Below are positions 17,316-28,000 of a DNA stretch of 64,000 nt, in pieces. A program made the position numbers and the translations under genes. Under the pieces are notes generated by a model, which had not been told where the DNA came from, did no database searches, and saw nothing but the letters and a program-made list of their open reading frames with translations. Origin of the DNA: Flavipsychrobacter sp. (GTDB taxonomy: Bacteria > Bacteroidota > Bacteroidia > Chitinophagales > Chitinophagaceae). Each line of letters starts with the position of its first letter. Within the stretch, counting starts at the first letter, position 1. The stretch spans positions 47,325-111,324 of the forward strand of contig JAEUVZ010000026.1 of NCBI GenBank assembly GCA_016786665.1, read 5' to 3'.

Positions 17316-18188
17316 TTACTCCTTACCGGCAGAAACCTGCGCCATGTACGACAATGCCTGTTCGCTGGAAGGGTCAATTGCCAGCGCACGCTCAAAAAAA
17401 GCTTTCGCGCCCTCCGGATTATCGGTACCCAGTTCCAATACCCCCCGTTCGGTCAGTACCTTTACATTAGCCGGGTCAACTTCCAGCACCCTGTCAAACT
17501 CCGTTTTGGCAGCGGGTACATTATTCTCCGACAAGTACACCAACGCCAGGTGGTACCGGCTGTTACTGTCTTCCGGGTACAACGATAGCGCTTTCATCAA
17601 CGCTTTCCGGGCAATGCCGAAATTATTCTGCATCAGCTCCATAATGCCCAACTGGCTCCATGCGTAGGAATTGGCGGAATCCGCCTCTATCGCCTTGTGC
17701 AGGCACTCTACGGCATCATCGTTCTTTCGCAGCGCCGCCTTAGAGAGGCCGAGCTGCACCCAATATTTGCTTTCTCCCGGCTTAAGAGCGGCGGCGGCCT
17801 GCCAGCATTGCTCCGCCGACTGGTGGTCGTGCTGCATCATGGAAACGGTGGCCAGGCTCTCCCAAGCATGTGCATTGCTGCGGTCGGCCTCTATGGAGGC
17901 GGTAATGCATTTAACCCCTTCTTCGCCACGGCCCTGTTGCACCAGTATGTTTCCCAGGTTCAGCCAGGCAAAGGAACTCTGGTCATTTAGTTCCAGGGAG
18001 GTGCGCGCGGCGGATTCTGCTTCGTCCAGCAAGCCCTTCTGCTGCAGCAGGAAAGCCAGGTTGTTATAGGCGGATGAGTCCTGCCCATTCGCTTCTATCG
18101 CCTCACGGAATTTCACTTCAGCCTGGTCCAGGTCACCGCTGAAAAAGCGCTCCACGCCTTCATTATTTATTGTCTGTCTTACTTGCAT
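17316..18188 (-). CDS. TPR-repeat protein at the 3' end of the eCIS operon
   Basis: A 290-residue soluble protein composed almost entirely of tetratricopeptide repeats: about seven consecutive 34-residue units with the W-LG-Y-A-F-A-P pattern (SAYNNLAFLL, SFAWLNLGNIL, AHAWESLATV, KYWVQLGLSK, SYAWSQLGIM). TPR superhelices bind peptides or partner proteins. The ATG at 18188 was chosen over the upstream TTG; it lies 14 bases after the DUF4157 gene stop, so the two genes are coupled. A chaperone or loading adaptor for the DUF4157 protein is a reasonable inference from position only. No signal peptide is visible. Confidence 0.85.
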   Translation of the reverse strand: MQVRQTINNEGVERFFSGDLDQAEVKFREAIEANGQDSSAYNNLAFLLQQKGLLDEAESAARTSLELNDQSSFAWLNLGNILVQQGRGEEGVKCITASIEADRSNAHAWESLATVSMMQHDHQSAEQCWQAAAALKPGESKYWVQLGLSKAALRKNDDAVECLHKAIEADSANSYAWSQLGIMELMQNNFGIARKALMKALSLYPEDSNSRYHLALVYLSENNVPAAKTEFDRVLEVDPANVKVLTERGVLELGTDNPEGAKAFFERALAIDPSSEQALSYMAQVSAGKE

Positions 18189-18202
18189 AGTTTCGTTCTT
18201 TA

Positions 18203-21200
18203 TCAACCAAACAATTGCTGGCCAATGCCTTTTGCGAAATCGCCAACATTTATATCCGGCGCTTCAAACTCTACATCGTCCAGGGAGATGTCAAACGGCG
18301 TGTTCTCCTCATAGTGTATCGGGAACTTAACACCAAATTTCATAGAAGGGCCCCATTCAAAAGCTGCGAGATTGTGCCTCCATTCCTTGCGGAACTCGGT
18401 AACCCACAAATCCAGCACCGCCTCCAGATAGGCGTTAACGTCAAACTTAAATTTAGGCTGTACGGAAAGCGCCGCCTCTGCATCCAGCTTGAAGCCCTGT
18501 GACGGCGACCAGTTAACGGTTACACCCGCCTCCGCGGCTCCTTCTATTCCCAGTGCGCCCCCCAACTCTATACCACCCGCGAGTCGCGCTATACCGGCGC
18601 TAAGGCCGATACCCGCACGAACGAACAAGCGCAAGCCCGCCTCCGCCGGTACGCGGAATTTTGCATTGCCGGTTATCGACATATTCTCCTCATCGGCTGG
18701 ATTGTACCTGACTTCCACCGACGCCTCTGTCAACTGGCCGGGGCCTATACTGGCATAAGCTTCCGCTCCGCCCCCGATGGTAGCTACCAATCCGATGCTG
18801 CGAGTACCAACAGGAATGGCGAACAATGGTATCTCTATAGTAGGCGCCCGGAAAATATCCTTATTAATTTCCTTCTTCGGGAAAATGTCTACCGCCGCAG
18901 GTATGCCTATTCTACCCACTACTTCTACATTCCCATCAGGCTTAAAGGTAACACCGGCAGTTCCCTGCAGCCAGTCGGTTATACGCAGGGTGAGTGAACC
19001 GCTTCCGTAAATAGTAAGGTCATTGCCAGGCCCGCCAGATGGCTGCCCGTCCGCCCCTACTGCCTGGTTGGTAACGCCTACCGTGGCGCTGCCGGAGAGC
19101 CTGCCTTTGGTGTAGTCTACCGTACCGGTAATATTGACCACTCCATCATTGTAAGACACGGTCAGTTCCGTATCAATACCGGGTATATTCGGCTTTGCCG
19201 TACCAGAAAGAGCTACCTTATAATCATCTCCCGTCTTCTCTACTTTAGCGTTTATTCTGCCGCTCTTAATCGCGCGGTGCTGCAGGTCCACTTCGCCCTC
19301 TATTACCATCTGTTCATCGGCGTAGGTAACACTCAGGCTACCATGCTCTATTCCGGGGATATCAAATTCCGCATCGCCGCTGGCTGTCAATGTAGTGCCA
19401 TCATACCCTACAGTAATACCCGCCCTTTTTACGCCGCTGATCTTACCTCTTGGTATCTGTATATTACCGGTCACTTCCCATTTGTCTTCTCCCTCCGATG
19501 AGTGGGTATATTTCATCGCCACATCGGCCCTGTCAAATATCTTCTTGTCGAATTCAAAATTACCCGTCAGCTCAAACAAGCCGGTGGAACTTCCTGAACC
19601 TGTTATCTGGCCCTTGCCCACATTGTTTATCTCGAAATCTATATTTCCCCTGACACCTATCCCATTGGAGCCGGCAAATACAGTAACAGCAGCGTCAGTT
19701 ACTTTAAAGGGCGGCGGAATGGACTTCAGTTCGCCGGAGCTGAACGTCTTACTAAGCTCTATGGTGTTTCCTTCTATAAAGAAATCTATCGCTACGCCTT
19801 CTATCACTTTTACCGTGGGTATCACCCGCCCGCGGGCTACCACCCCTACCCCCGGTACCAGGTCGCAAAAATCCACTTCTATGGGGCTGAGCCCTTCCAC
19901 CTCCAGGCGGCTGATGATCTTCTCCAGGCTGCCTTCGCCCGATGCACGGCGTTTTATGTAGCCTCCGTGCAATACACCGGGCATTTTATACACGTTCAAG
20001 TTTAGGGGCTTAGGTTTTACTACTTTCTCACTAACGTTGAACGTGCCTGCTACCCGCCCCGCTATATCGCCTGTAGGGCTTCCGAAATTGAAAGCAATAC
20101 CACTCAGTCCGTTCAAGGCCCTGAAATCTGCTTCCTTTAATCCTGAACCACCCCCTTCCGACGTATATACAATCGGGTCTAATGGCGACCCTTTCACTTC
20201 CGCGATTTCCTCCACCGATAGTGGATTGAAGCCATCCAGGTGATCTCCTCGGGTTATTTCTTCGAAAGACCAGAAATCTTCCCCATTCCCCGAAACACTC
20301 TCATTGTACTCCGCCCCGTTAAATTTAATGTCGTAGTCCTTCAACGCATTATCTACCGTTGGCAATGTAGCTGTGGGTGTTCTCACCCTTTCCGCATCCA
20401 GGAATTCCTGGACCGACCTGCGTATGCCATTCTTCACAACAGAACCAGAACTCCGGTTGGCCGAAAAATTCAGCAGTTCCATGTTACCGGTATCATTGGT
20501 GCCCCCCAACTGCATTTCACGAATGTGGTCTACATCATATGCATTAGCTCTGCCGGCCTTCGTCCACATGGGTATCTGGCTGTTGGCTATCAGTGTTTCT
20601 TTCGTTCCAAAAAGCTTCATGCTGCCCTTTCCGAAATAGTAGGCCCCCGTATCCGGGTCGGTAGCCACACCCTGCACTTTACTATTAATCTTGGTAGTAA
20701 TAGCTCCTTCCACGCCGGTCTTCCACACATCGGCCTGTGCCAGTCCCGGGTCTCGGCCGTAGCCCTTGGGCCGGGTAATGTTCCCTTCTATTTTGCCACT
20801 GTTCCGTTGCTTCAGCCGGGGAAGCTTCACTGTACTTACGGTAATGGTCTTGGAGGCTTCATCTATGCCGGTAGTACCGCCACCGCCGGCACCACCGCCC
20901 GCCGTGCGGTAGGCGACAGCACGCTGCACGGTGTCTTTCTGCTGCACTACGTGGGTCAGCTCATGCGCCAGCAATTCTTTGCCCGCATCACTTTCCGGGT
21001 CGTATTTACCGGAATTAAAAAATATATCGTTTCCTACCGCAAAGGCATGAGCATTCAGCGCACCGCATAATTCAGCCGACTCTTTATCGGTGTGAATCTT
21101 CACTTCAGAAAAGTCGTACTTGAAGGAACTTTCCATATCAGACTTCACCTGGCTGTTGAGCGGTCTGCCCGAACCCTTTTTGGCATTTATCTTCTGCTCT

Positions 21201-22099
21201 ATTGCCTGCATCTTAGCCTCATCACTCTCCGGGTCATCCTTGGCTTGCTGCCCGCCCGCCCCCTCACTCCTGCTCAGGGCATTGGCAGGAGCCGACTGCT
21301 GTGGTTTCTGCATGATAGCAGGCGCTGCAGCTCCGGCTACCTCTTTACGGCTTATGGATTGTGGCTTTACATTAGTATCCTTCTCTTTGTCCACCGGCTT
21401 TTTATCGCTTGGGCCTTCCTTCTTCGCTATCTTATCCTTATTGTCGCCCGCGGCTTCTTTCTTCGCTACTTTCTTCTCCTTTTCATCACCTTTCTTTTGC
21501 GCTTCCTGTTTCTTATCTTCCTTCTTACTCACCTTGTCCTTCTCCGCACCGGCATCCTTCTTTGCAGCCTTCTTTTCTTCCTTCTCCTCGCTCTTCTTCT
21601 TTGCTTCCTGCTTCTTATCGTCCTTCTTACTTACTTTTTCCTTTTCCGCACCGGCATCTTTCTTAGCCGCTTTGGGCTCTTCCTTCTCTTCACTTTTCTT
21701 CTGCGCTTCCTGTTTCTTGTCGTCCTTCTTACTTACTTTTTCCTTTTCCGCACCCGCATCTTTCTTAGCCGCTTTGGGCTCTTCCTTTTCATCACCTTTC
21801 TTTTGCGCTTCCTGTTTATCCTCTTTGGGTTTCTCTTTGGCTTGTATGCCTTCCTTTTGGGGTTCGGGGGCGGGCTCCGGCTGGGCGGCGGGTGCCGGCT
21901 CGTCCTTCTTCCCGTCCGTCTTTTGGGCATCGGCCTTTTTATTCTTCTGGTCGTCCACTACCCGCTTCGCCACCGAGTCGGCTTCCTTTTCCGCCGCGTC
22001 CTCCGCCTTGCTCACGCTCAGCTTGGTCTGTACATTCGACAAACTGAATGGCTGCGACTGGCCTGCAGTAGATGAGTTCGTTTTGCCTATGAATCCCAT
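18203..22099 (-). CDS. DUF4157 (eCIS core domain) protein with HNH-like motif, candidate injected payload
   Basis: A 1298-residue protein at the usual effector position behind the eCIS ATPase. Order of parts: a short head (1-50); a Lys/Glu/Ala-rich segment (50-250) with three and a half 34-residue repeats starting at 97, 131, 165 and 199; the DUF4157 domain (about 312-390) ending in the zinc-protease-like HELTH at 379-383; a Gly linker; a domain at about 430-570 containing DHIREMQLGGTND, NMELLNF and NRSSG (Asp524-His525, Asn539, Asn548), which resembles an HNH/HNN nuclease core; and a long C-terminal half (600-1298) of repeated Gly-rich beta-strands of the ITGxxxYTKG type. DUF4157 is an established marker of eCIS-associated proteins. 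That this one is a nuclease payload is inference. Confidence 0.85.
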   Translation of the reverse strand: MGFIGKTNSSTAGQSQPFSLSNVQTKLSVSKAEDAAEKEADSVAKRVVDDQKNKKADAQKTDGKKDEPAPAAQPEPAPEPQKEGIQAKEKPKEDKQEAQKKGDEKEEPKAAKKDAGAEKEKVSKKDDKKQEAQKKSEEKEEPKAAKKDAGAEKEKVSKKDDKKQEAKKKSEEKEEKKAAKKDAGAEKDKVSKKEDKKQEAQKKGDEKEKKVAKKEAAGDNKDKIAKKEGPSDKKPVDKEKDTNVKPQSISRKEVAGAAAPAIMQKPQQSAPANALSRSEGAGGQQAKDDPESDEAKMQAIEQKINAKKGSGRPLNSQVKSDMESSFKYDFSEVKIHTDKESAELCGALNAHAFAVGNDIFFNSGKYDPESDAGKELLAHELTHVVQQKDTVQRAVAYRTAGGGAGGGGTTGIDEASKTITVSTVKLPRLKQRNSGKIEGNITRPKGYGRDPGLAQADVWKTGVEGAITTKINSKVQGVATDPDTGAYYFGKGSMKLFGTKETLIANSQIPMWTKAGRANAYDVDHIREMQLGGTNDTGNMELLNFSANRSSGSVVKNGIRRSVQEFLDAERVRTPTATLPTVDNALKDYDIKFNGAEYNESVSGNGEDFWSFEEITRGDHLDGFNPLSVEEIAEVKGSPLDPIVYTSEGGGSGLKEADFRALNGLSGIAFNFGSPTGDIAGRVAGTFNVSEKVVKPKPLNLNVYKMPGVLHGGYIKRRASGEGSLEKIISRLEVEGLSPIEVDFCDLVPGVGVVARGRVIPTVKVIEGVAIDFFIEGNTIELSKTFSSGELKSIPPPFKVTDAAVTVFAGSNGIGVRGNIDFEINNVGKGQITGSGSSTGLFELTGNFEFDKKIFDRADVAMKYTHSSEGEDKWEVTGNIQIPRGKISGVKRAGITVGYDGTTLTASGDAEFDIPGIEHGSLSVTYADEQMVIEGEVDLQHRAIKSGRINAKVEKTGDDYKVALSGTAKPNIPGIDTELTVSYNDGVVNITGTVDYTKGRLSGSATVGVTNQAVGADGQPSGGPGNDLTIYGSGSLTLRITDWLQGTAGVTFKPDGNVEVVGRIGIPAAVDIFPKKEINKDIFRAPTIEIPLFAIPVGTRSIGLVATIGGGAEAYASIGPGQLTEASVEVRYNPADEENMSITGNAKFRVPAEAGLRLFVRAGIGLSAGIARLAGGIELGGALGIEGAAEAGVTVNWSPSQGFKLDAEAALSVQPKFKFDVNAYLEAVLDLWVTEFRKEWRHNLAAFEWGPSMKFGVKFPIHYEENTPFDISLDDVEFEAPDINVGDFAKGIGQQLFG
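21449..21811 (-). repeat. 102-bp tandem repeats encoding charged 34-residue units
   Basis: Three full copies plus a partial fourth of a 102-bp unit inside the DUF4157 gene. Each encodes a segment built on EAQKKxxEKEEPKAAKKDAG followed by AEKEKVSKKDDKKQ. Copies are nearly identical at the DNA level, so copy number is likely to vary between strains and may collapse in short-read assemblies. Confidence 0.85.
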
Positions 22100-22116
22100 A
22101 ACACCCGTTTTAGTAT

Positions 22117-23487
22117 TTAATTATTAGTGGCGTTCTCGCCCGACATACTCGCTTCCTTTGCTATTTCTTTCTTCACACCAGTAATGATGTAGTCCCTGGT
22201 AATTACATTATTGCCCCTCTTCAGCGCCATAATAGAGGCGTACCGCACCACATTCATAATACTCGCGCCCGTTATCGCGAAACTTTCCGAAATGACATTC
22301 AGGTCTACGTCCTTAGCCAATACCGTTTTACCGGAGAAACTTTGGCTCCACAGCCGGTAACGCTCCTCCTTATTCGGGAACGGAAAATAAACCACGCTTT
22401 GGAAACGCCGCAGGAACGCCTTGTCAATATTATTCTTGAAATTAGTCGCCAATATCGCCAAGCCCTCATACTCCTCCATCCGCATCAGCAGGTAAGACAC
22501 TTCCTGGTTGGCAAAACGGTCGTTGGCATTCTGGATGTTGGAGCGCTTTCCAAACAAGGCGTCCGCTTCATCAAAAAACAATATCCAGTCTTTATTGGAT
22601 GCTGCATCAAATACCCGGGAAAGGTTCTTCTCCGTCTCGCCTATGTATTTGGAAATTACCATCGAAAGGTCTACCCGGTACACGGGCATTTTATTCTGTT
22701 TGCCTATTACCGCCGCTGCCATCGACTTACCGGTACCGGGCGGGCCGTAGAACAGGCATTTGAAACCGTTGTGTATTTTATCTTCAAAACTCCAGTCTTT
22801 CATCAACTGCTTCCGGTACTTCAGCCACGTGCGTATCTCGTCCAGTTGCGATTCAGTGTCCGGGTGCAGTACAATGTCTTTGTAGTCGTAGCCGGTGGTT
22901 ATCAGCTTCGCAGGGAAGTTGGTATTGAACAGTGGCTGGTAAGCCGTTGCATCGGTAATCATATGCAGTACGTCCTTCGATACGGTTATTACACCACTGG
23001 TATCCGGTTCAAAGGAGGAGATCTCCCCTAGTTTCAGGATGTTCTTCGTGTAAAACTTGTGCGCGGGCGAGAAGAGCAGTCCATACTCCATCCTTTTCTG
23101 CAAGTTGTTGCCCGCCAGCAGGAACAGTGCCGTCTCCGCCGTAGGAATCATACCACCATGCGCGCTGCCCCTTATGCCTCCTATCTCCGGTATCTGTCTG
23201 CTATCTATGCCATGAGCGCTGATGGCCTTTTCCACCAGGTATGGCGAGATGTAAGGCAACATACCCAGCAGCAGTATCAGGCGTTCTTCCGCCGAAAAAG
23301 CGAATGACTCCAGGAACTGCTGGTATATGGACTTTTGCCCTTTAAGCGCCGGAGGAGCCAGCTTGATGACAGCACCGTAATCGGTCTTATCCCGGAACAG
23401 CGACAGCCGCTGGTTCAGCACTATGCTCAACCACTCCAGGTCTTTCTCCAGGTGAACCGCGTTATATTTTAAACCCTGGTTTGCCAT
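22117..23487 (-). CDS. AAA+ ATPase of the eCIS (Afp15/Pvc15-like)
   Basis: A 456-residue ATPase. The start at MANQGLKYN (23487) was preferred over the ATG 27 bases upstream; it overlaps the tape-measure gene end by 19 bases. The N-terminal 200 residues are the winged-helix-like region of this family. The AAA+ core has Walker A GPPGTGKS at 248-255, Walker B WILFFDEADA at 301-310, a sensor-1 Asn in AILATNF, and an arginine finger in FLRRF. Afp15-type ATPases are conserved in eCIS clusters and are thought to load cargo or assist assembly in the cytoplasm. The payload gene begins 17 bases downstream. Confidence 0.93.
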   Translation of the reverse strand: MANQGLKYNAVHLEKDLEWLSIVLNQRLSLFRDKTDYGAVIKLAPPALKGQKSIYQQFLESFAFSAEERLILLLGMLPYISPYLVEKAISAHGIDSRQIPEIGGIRGSAHGGMIPTAETALFLLAGNNLQKRMEYGLLFSPAHKFYTKNILKLGEISSFEPDTSGVITVSKDVLHMITDATAYQPLFNTNFPAKLITTGYDYKDIVLHPDTESQLDEIRTWLKYRKQLMKDWSFEDKIHNGFKCLFYGPPGTGKSMAAAVIGKQNKMPVYRVDLSMVISKYIGETEKNLSRVFDAASNKDWILFFDEADALFGKRSNIQNANDRFANQEVSYLLMRMEEYEGLAILATNFKNNIDKAFLRRFQSVVYFPFPNKEERYRLWSQSFSGKTVLAKDVDLNVISESFAITGASIMNVVRYASIMALKRGNNVITRDYIITGVKKEIAKEASMSGENATNN

Positions 23488-25079
23488 TGTGTATAAAGTG
23501 GTTTCTCCATCCACTTGAATTTAATAATACTGATACTCCAGGGCAATGAGTCCAGGAGCATATCAAATGCTTTAGGTTCTACATAGAGCTGCCATCCGCC
23601 ATCCTCTCCTGATAGCTTTCCCCGCCGCTGCAGAAACGAAGTACGGAACCCTTCCACGGATGTGTTCTTCAATACCGACCATTGCTGTATCGCTGCTGCC
23701 AGCAAGGAATCAGCTTCTTCCATTTCGTCCGCTGTTAATGCTACGGCAATATTTACTACCACCCCGGGAGCCACGCCCGCTAACACTTTGCTCAGCGACA
23801 GGCTGTACTCAAACACTTTCCGCGGGCCGCACACCAGGTAATCCATCCACAATAGCATCTTGTCCAGTTGCTCTTCGCCGGTTGCCGCGTCATTACTTAT
23901 CCACCCCAGCCGCCTGAATGCCATCGGCAAAAAGGGAGCCAGCAGCACCAGCCCGGCATTATCAACAAACGTCACCTGCGTACCTACAGGTTCTTCCTCC
24001 TCTGGCAGGAGCATTTCCTGATGCTCATCTTCCTGTCCGTTATCTGAAAAAACCTCGTTATCCATTTGGCCACCCGGCGCTTCCGCGCCTGCTGCCGGCA
24101 GACGTCTGTTCTCCGGTAAAGAAATTTCATCACTACCTTCCCGGGCTGGTATCATGTCGTTGGTTCCGCTGGCCAGCAAACGCTCCACCAGCAAGAGCAG
24201 CGACTGATACACACGCTGGTATACGGCGTTGTCTTCGTGCCGAAGCAATTCGGCTATATCGTAGTGCGTCGCATCGGTTATATACGCCACTCGTTCCTGC
24301 AACTTTCCGGCGACGGCCATCAGAAAGGAACGCGAAGCAAACACTCCACCGCTGCCGGCGCCTGTCAGCACGGTTAAATAGAGAACGATCATTTCCCTGT
24401 CAAATACTTGCCGCTGCGGCGAGGGCATCTCCCGGGCTACCACATCCGATAGCTTACTTACCGCCGCCCAGTCCTCCGGTGACATATACAACCGAACTAT
24501 CTCCAGGCAAAGCGCATCCTCTACCGCATATACTATCCGGCGCACTACATCTGTATGTTGCAGCAGGGGGAACAATTGCCGGGCGAATTCTCCCGGAGCC
24601 TTTTGCAAAACAGCCTTTGTGACCGCGGCTATATCCGGTCGGCCGGAAACATTCCAGGGCAAAGCGCCCCTCCTGAAATAGTACAGCAGCAAGGTGATGA
24701 GCTGTTCTGCGGAATATTCATCCGCTACCTGTTCCTTATCCTCCGGCTCGTTGTGGGCCGGCGATTGGTTAGTGGCAGTATGGGCGGGCTGCACCTGCCG
24801 GTGAACGGACATCCGCTCCGCGAGGGCTTCATCCAGCAAGCGGGCCAGTTCGCCTTCCAGGTCTCCCAGGTTGGCAATGTCCACCTGCCCCAGGTCCAGT
24901 TCTACCTTATCGATGCTGACCGTGCCGTTGATGCCATTATACTTATCCAGCACACTGGCCAGTACCCGCTGATGATCGATAGCCGACACGGCCTCAGCAA
25001 ATACAGAAGCATTAGCTTCTATATCCGCTACGGTATCAAACCGAACCGTGCCTACCAGGTGATCATCCTTTCTTCTCAT
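23469..25079 (-). CDS. contractile injection system tape measure protein (Afp14-like)
   Basis: A 536-residue acidic protein. The N-terminal 85 residues contain the CIS tape-measure pattern: a helix with paired hydrophobics, then INGTVSIDKVELDLGQVDIANLGDLEGELARLLDEAL, in which the 'IDKVELDLG' block is characteristic. The middle is mostly helical, with an acidic, low-complexity stretch near 315-365 (EDEHQEMLLPEEEEP). The C-terminus has LVLLAPFLPMAFRRLGW, also seen in this family. The length of such proteins sets tube length in related systems. It overlaps the preceding gene by 17 bases and the ATPase by 19. Confidence 0.82.
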   Translation of the reverse strand: MRRKDDHLVGTVRFDTVADIEANASVFAEAVSAIDHQRVLASVLDKYNGINGTVSIDKVELDLGQVDIANLGDLEGELARLLDEALAERMSVHRQVQPAHTATNQSPAHNEPEDKEQVADEYSAEQLITLLLYYFRRGALPWNVSGRPDIAAVTKAVLQKAPGEFARQLFPLLQHTDVVRRIVYAVEDALCLEIVRLYMSPEDWAAVSKLSDVVAREMPSPQRQVFDREMIVLYLTVLTGAGSGGVFASRSFLMAVAGKLQERVAYITDATHYDIAELLRHEDNAVYQRVYQSLLLLVERLLASGTNDMIPAREGSDEISLPENRRLPAAGAEAPGGQMDNEVFSDNGQEDEHQEMLLPEEEEPVGTQVTFVDNAGLVLLAPFLPMAFRRLGWISNDAATGEEQLDKMLLWMDYLVCGPRKVFEYSLSLSKVLAGVAPGVVVNIAVALTADEMEEADSLLAAAIQQWSVLKNTSVEGFRTSFLQRRGKLSGEDGGWQLYVEPKAFDMLLDSLPWSISIIKFKWMEKPLYTQWQTRV

Positions 25080-28000
25080 TCTTCAGATTAATGGCGCCCG
25101 CGTTAAATCCTTTGGCCAGTGAACCGAAATCAGGAAGCTTGATGGATTCCATACCGGGTATGTTCACCGTATTATCTTTCCGCAGGTTTATTTCGGTATT
25201 CATGCCTTCCGCCGCTTGTATATTGGCTACTTTATATCCGCCCTTTTCTATCGTTATCACATCTCCCGCCTTCAGTCCCGTCATTTCATATTTACCTTCG
25301 GCATCGGTGATCACTTCGTTATCGCCATACACGATGCGCGCGTCTTTCATGGGTACGCCCTTTTCGTCAAAGATCACGCCGGCCACCGACTCATTCGTCA
25401 TCCTAGCGCCCTTCGGCACTACGTTCAGCACCACTTCCGACCGCACAGAAGCGCCATCCATGGTTAGTATCACCGGTATATTCTCCACACCGGGCGATGT
25501 GGCCCGTATTACCTTCAGGTAGGGCTTACCGTTCTCTGAAGTAATGCCAATCTCATTATCCCCGGGCGTGTTAAACACGCTATACTGTAGTTTACCTATC
25601 GTCCTCGCCGTTACCGGGCCATCAAATTTCATATCTATTTTCCCCGCTGTTTCCAATTGGTAAGGGTAGTACTTAGTATACGTTTTGCTGTCTCCCTGGG
25701 TTACGGTATAGGTACCGCCCGGTACTTTCATCTTGCCACGTACAAACAGGTAGATGATGCCTTTCACTTTATTCTCATCAAAATCTCCCCTCAGTTCATA
25801 GTACAGCGCATAAGCACCGTCGGATATAGCGCCTGTCTTGCAGCTCAGTATAAGTGTTTCATTCTCCCACATTGCGGTCAGCTTTTTGTATTCCTTTTCA
25901 CCGCTGTCCAGTATCTTCACTTTTTGCACTATATCGCTGCCACCTTTGTAGAAGCCCATGGCGTCTAGTTCCAGCTCAAACGAATCTGTCTCTTCATTGT
26001 AGACCGCCTGCGTCCGCGCCAGTTTATTGGCGGACGTATTTTCGTAGTCCACCACCATTATTATTGGCTTCTGCATGGGCGATACTAACGCTCTCTGGCT
26101 TCCATCGCACAAATCCGTCTGGCACTCACAATCGCACGAAGCGACTCCCGGAAGCGAAAAGTCGGCGACAACCTTCCCACCCTGTGCCTGGTCGGTTACC
26201 ATCAGGAATGTCTCGCCCCTGCGCACCCCTGCCAGGTGCTCCGCCCCGGGGGATTGCTCCGCAAGTATTTTCAGCGACGATACATCTCCCGCCGTCAGCA
26301 CCGCCATGCGATACTTGTACATATACCAGATGCGGTATATCGGCCGGAAGAAAATCACGTTCATTACATTAATAGCCGTATTCAGTATCTGTATGGCCGA
26401 GGCGATGTTTTCCTTCTGTGCCAGGTAATACACCTCAAAGAACACATTCCATACCGACACGTAGTAGTACTTATACTTATTATAGTCAAACTTATCCAGG
26501 CATTCCTGCTCCAGCAGCTCCCGCATAATTTTTATCGACGAGAATACGGAATCGTAGTAGGGCATAAATTTTCCGGAGTCCTTCACCTTTACCAGCACTT
26601 CCCGTACACCCTCCAGCCACCGAAGCACCTCCTTCAGGTAACCGGTGGCGCGGTCGCGGTAGTAGCTGTATTCCTCTTCCAGGTCGGGGAAACTGCAGGT
26701 GAGCGCCTTGGTCTGTGGCTGTATGGATACCGTACTGACAGAGAACGGCAAATTATACGACCTCCGTATGGCGTCAATCTCGTTCTTAGCCACAGGCCCT
26801 GTCTTGCCTATGTGTCCCTCTATGCGATAAAAGTTTCCGCGTGCCGTATCGTATCGCAACAGTTCTTCCTGCGCTATGGGCAGCTGGTACCCCCGCATCA
26901 ATGTCAGCTTGTTGCGGCGTGTAAGGCCGTAGTTCCATACCCTGCGGACGCCCTCTACCGAAGCGGCCGTATAGTAGTATGGTATGGCCCTGTCGCCTAT
27001 GGGTGCTTCGTAATCCTTGCCCGAAATCACCTTTATTGTTGTATCCGCAGGATTAACGCCGAAACCGGCGATAATGCGCACCAGCCGCTTAAATAGGTGC
27101 AGCGTCTGCTCATACAACATATATTGTCCGCACACGATAGGAGAAGGAACGAACGAATGACGGTACTTAAAGTTCAGCTCGCCGTACTTCTCTTCCCGGT
27201 AGGCGGCCAGTGTTTCGTAGGTCTCAGGCTTCCCCAGCATTACATGGAAGGGATGTACGTGCTCGTTGCCACCGCACTCCCCTACCAGGTCTGAGACTGC
27301 ATCCAGCAGTTCGTTGTAGGCATCCACCACATCGCGCATAAAGTCGTACGAATACTGCACGAAGGCCTTATCGCCATCGCGCACCGATTTCATTCGCGTT
27401 ACAAATAAATTACCCAGTGTCTGGGCGTTCAGGGCCGGCACCTCCCCCTTCAGCTGGTTTAGCTGGGTCTCAAATATCCAGGGAAACTTGCTCAGCAGGT
27501 TGTCAATGGTTTGCTGGTAAGCGGTCAATACGCTGTTATCGCAGGGATACTTAAACACATCCGCCAACTCCGCCAGGCTATCTACTTCCTGCAAATTACC
27601 GTCTTTGAACATGCTCTTCAGGTAGAGGTAGTTGTGCTGAAACAGTATACTTTCTTTGCCCTTATGGCCCCGGCCCGGCTCGGTATGGTACGGTTTGCTG
27701 CTGGCGGCGTCTACCAGGTTATTCACCACGCTAACCGGAACCAGCAGCGGGCGCGGAGTAAAATCATATATCTTTCCCTTGTCATCACAACTTTCATCCA
27801 GGCATTTGGCTACATTCAGCGCCTGCAGGTCAAAGACCATCACCAGCACCATACCGTTCTTATCATTATTCGCCAGCACGCTCTTCACAGCCAGTGTCTC
27901 GGAATCATACTCGTCCTGGGTTATCAGCTCATACACTGTGGTACTGGCTATATTGGCCACATCTTTGAACGGGTCCATATCCTTCAGCCTGCCAAACACG

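Noticed and set aside
21120..22127. 335-codon open frame on the plus strand opposite the payload gene
   Set aside because: It is the mirror of the Lys/Glu repeat region of the DUF4157 gene (Ser/Phe-rich translation). No start context or homology supports it.
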